Shown piece after piece: positions 62,584-64,000 of a stretch of 64,000 nucleotides of DNA. Numbering within the stretch: the stretch's first letter is position 1; each line of letters begins with the position of its first letter. Source of the DNA: Allobosea psychrotolerans (GTDB lineage: Bacteria > Pseudomonadota > Alphaproteobacteria > Rhizobiales > Beijerinckiaceae); NCBI RefSeq assembly GCF_002917105.1, contig NZ_PQFZ01000010.1, forward strand, positions 62,001-126,000. The letters run 5' to 3'. The position numbers were made by a program, and so were the translations under genes. The notes below the pieces were generated by a model. The model was given only the letters and a program-made list of their open reading frames with translations, had not been told where the DNA came from and searched no databases.

Positions 62584-62646
62584 TTGCCCGTCCCCTTCGG
62601 TTCGCGAGCCTGCGCGCCGAGCCGTCCCACCCTGGTCAGCCTGCCA

Positions 62647-64000
62647 TCAGTGGTAGCGGCTAAAATGCTTCTCCACGAACTCGCCCGCCGCCTTCAGCGT
62701 GATCGTCGCTTTGGCCTTGCTGCCACCAACCAATCCGGCCTTGAAAGCCGGATGACTGTCGTCACGGCGTTCGATTTCTGCAAAAGTATCTTTCAGGAAC
62801 TGGCCTCGCCTCTTCCAGATGAACCGCCCGGCCGGCATCCAAAACCAGCTTCCGCCGCCATGGGCGCGATAATTCGCGAACTCAAGCGCAGCAGCGAACT
62901 CCGTTGCATCGAATAATTCGTCAGATCTATCCATCATCAGGGCTATGTCACGAGCTTCGCGTTTAAATGCGTCGAAGAGAAACTCACTAATGGGAACTAT
63001 CTTATCGCCGAGGCCTTTCAGAAATTTCCAGTCGACGTGCTCATATGATACAAATGGAAGCGCATTGAACATCGGCTCAACTGAATGGCCTCCCTTGATC
63101 TCGGCGTGCAACAGCGCTTTGGCCATTGACCAGTCGCCTAGGTCTAGCAGACCAGCCAGGTTCCAATAGAAGCAGATACTCGCGCCAAAATCCCGCAACG
63201 ACAAAAGCTGTACCGTTCCGCTCCTGGCGTCCCCGGCGGAACTTAACTCCTGTATTGCCCGGACTACCGCTCGATTTGCGGCCGTCGTCCCCCAGCGTCC
63301 GCAAACCAAGACTGCCCTCCGGATAATCTCCGTCCTGGCCATGAGGTCACTGACGATCGCGTTCATGGTATCGTTCAGTGGCTCGCCTGGCCTTCCGTCG
63401 TTGGGGTAGTCAGGGCCGGTCACATAGCGCCGCACCTTCTCGACTTCGGCATGCAGGAACTCGGCCCACTCCATGGCGAACTTGTCGTCGCGGCAGTACC
63501 GTTTTGCCAAGGCGACGGCCATTTCGACGCTCTGCGGGTGCGGCCGGGATGCCTGATTTAGCGCCTCTAGCGTTTCGGCGAGCTTCACGAAAAAGCTGTC
63601 GGCATCAGTGATCGAAAAGCTCCGCCCGCCGCGCTGGTCCAGAAGATCTTGCGCCAGCCCGCCCGCCTTGCCCCGCGCTGCCCAGTAGAAGGGATATCGC
63701 CGGGACGGAGCGCGAAGAATGGCTGACCGCAATGCCGTATCCCACTCGCCAGACCAGCCGACCGATAGCAGTCCGAAATTATCGAAGACCTGATCCAGCA
63801 GCGTATTCATGGCGGGCGAGTAGCCCTCCAGCTCTGCATCGGTGTTCTTGATCCGGGCGTCGAGATAGTCGCCATGGACCTTGATGACGGTGCATTTCGC
63901 ATGGACCAGCGGCGTTGCACCCGCGATGGCGTCATCGCCGGCAATCACGGTAGGCTCAATGCCGGCTTCGCGAAGTGCGTTCTCTATCAGCCGGTCGAAG
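62647..64000 (-). CDS. SIR2-like domain protein, 5' end outside window
   Basis: At least 451 residues; the start lies beyond the right edge. The visible sequence opens FDRLIENALREAGIEPTVI, followed by CTVIKVHGDYLDARIKNTDAELEGY with the catalytic-type His-Gly-Asp, and LLDQVFDNFGLLSVGWSGEWDTAL. This block matches the second half of SIR2_2-type domains. The remaining ~330 residues form an alpha-helical region with no recognised domain. Such SIR2 proteins, unlike sirtuins, often hydrolyse NAD as antiphage effectors. Base composition appears less GC-rich than in the catabolic operons to the left, which suggests transfer. A GTG at 63948 could be mistaken for a start but lies inside the domain. Confidence 0.82.
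   Translation of the reverse strand, partial: FDRLIENALREAGIEPTVIAGDDAIAGATPLVHAKCTVIKVHGDYLDARIKNTDAELEGYSPAMNTLLDQVFDNFGLLSVGWSGEWDTALRSAILRAPSRRYPFYWAARGKAGGLAQDLLDQRGGRSFSITDADSFFVKLAETLEALNQASRPHPQSVEMAVALAKRYCRDDKFAMEWAEFLHAEVEKVRRYVTGPDYPNDGRPGEPLNDTMNAIVSDLMARTEIIRRAVLVCGRWGTTAANRAVVRAIQELSSAGDARSGTVQLLSLRDFGASICFYWNLAGLLDLGDWSMAKALLHAEIKGGHSVEPMFNALPFVSYEHVDWKFLKGLGDKIVPISEFLFDAFKREARDIALMMDRSDELFDATEFAAALEFANYRAHGGGSWFWMPAGRFIWKRRGQFLKDTFAEIERRDDSHPAFKAGLVGGSKAKATITLKAAGEFVEKHFSRYH

Overview
The window is a high-GC, gene-dense bacterial chromosome segment. Gene content is dominated by uptake systems: TRAP, two Liv-type ABC, one Dpp-type, one Pot-type and one MFS. With it come acyl-CoA enzymes, amidohydrolases, a molybdenum hydroxylase and dispersed palindromic repeats. 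This fits a soil or plant-associated alphaproteobacterium of the order Hyphomicrobiales, with a Bosea-like genus as my best guess. There is no rRNA, tRNA or 16S marker to prove it. No CRISPR array, IS element or phage gene was seen.

Layout, left to right. 1-5.3 kb (minus strand): the 5' part of a UbiB/ABC1 kinase-like gene, an alanine-rich unknown, a beta-keto acid cleavage enzyme gene overlapped by an AbrB/Doc toxin-antitoxin pair, and an MFS carrier. 5.4-12.7 kb: a MaoC hydratase with an acyl-CoA synthetase, an alpha/beta hydrolase, a PPC-domain protein, a tiny Tat-exported His/Arg/Tyr-rich protein, and a second acyl-CoA ligase beside an IclR regulator. 12.9-17.5 kb: a TRAP transporter (binding protein plus fused membrane subunit), an SDR dehydrogenase and an Asp/Glu-racemase-like enzyme; two matching IclR-type operators lie in front. 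17.6-24.6 kb: TetR, a complete Liv-type ABC transporter, a GAF protein and an amidohydrolase. 24.9-34 kb: an M81 peptidase, two M20 peptidases and a Dpp-type oligopeptide transporter with a fused double ATPase. 34-36.6 kb: CtlX and ornithine cyclodeaminase, divergent from an Lrp regulator (citrulline/ornithine to proline). 36.7-48.8 kb: a Pot-type transporter with a CE4 deacetylase/imidase-like enzyme, two related ATZ/TRZ-type amidohydrolases, LysR, an orphan Dpp-type binding protein and an M20 carbamoylase-like enzyme. 49-61.3 kb: AraC, a three-subunit molybdenum hydroxylase (large subunit fused to a CoxG domain), a CoA ligase, a crotonase and a second complete Liv transporter. This looks like one operon for uptake, CoA activation and oxidation of an organic acid, probably aromatic or heteroaromatic.

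After 61.34 kb the character changes. A dispersed repeat closes the operon. Four minus-strand genes follow: three small unknowns, one with two membrane segments, and a SIR2-like protein running off the right edge. The SIR2 gene looks less GC-rich than its surroundings. This is the start of an accessory region and the best candidate for an undescribed system, possibly NAD-targeting defence.

Most genes sit in tight operons with 4-base ATGA or 1-base TGATG overlaps, which was used to fix starts. Functions are inferred by reading protein motifs; no database search was possible.
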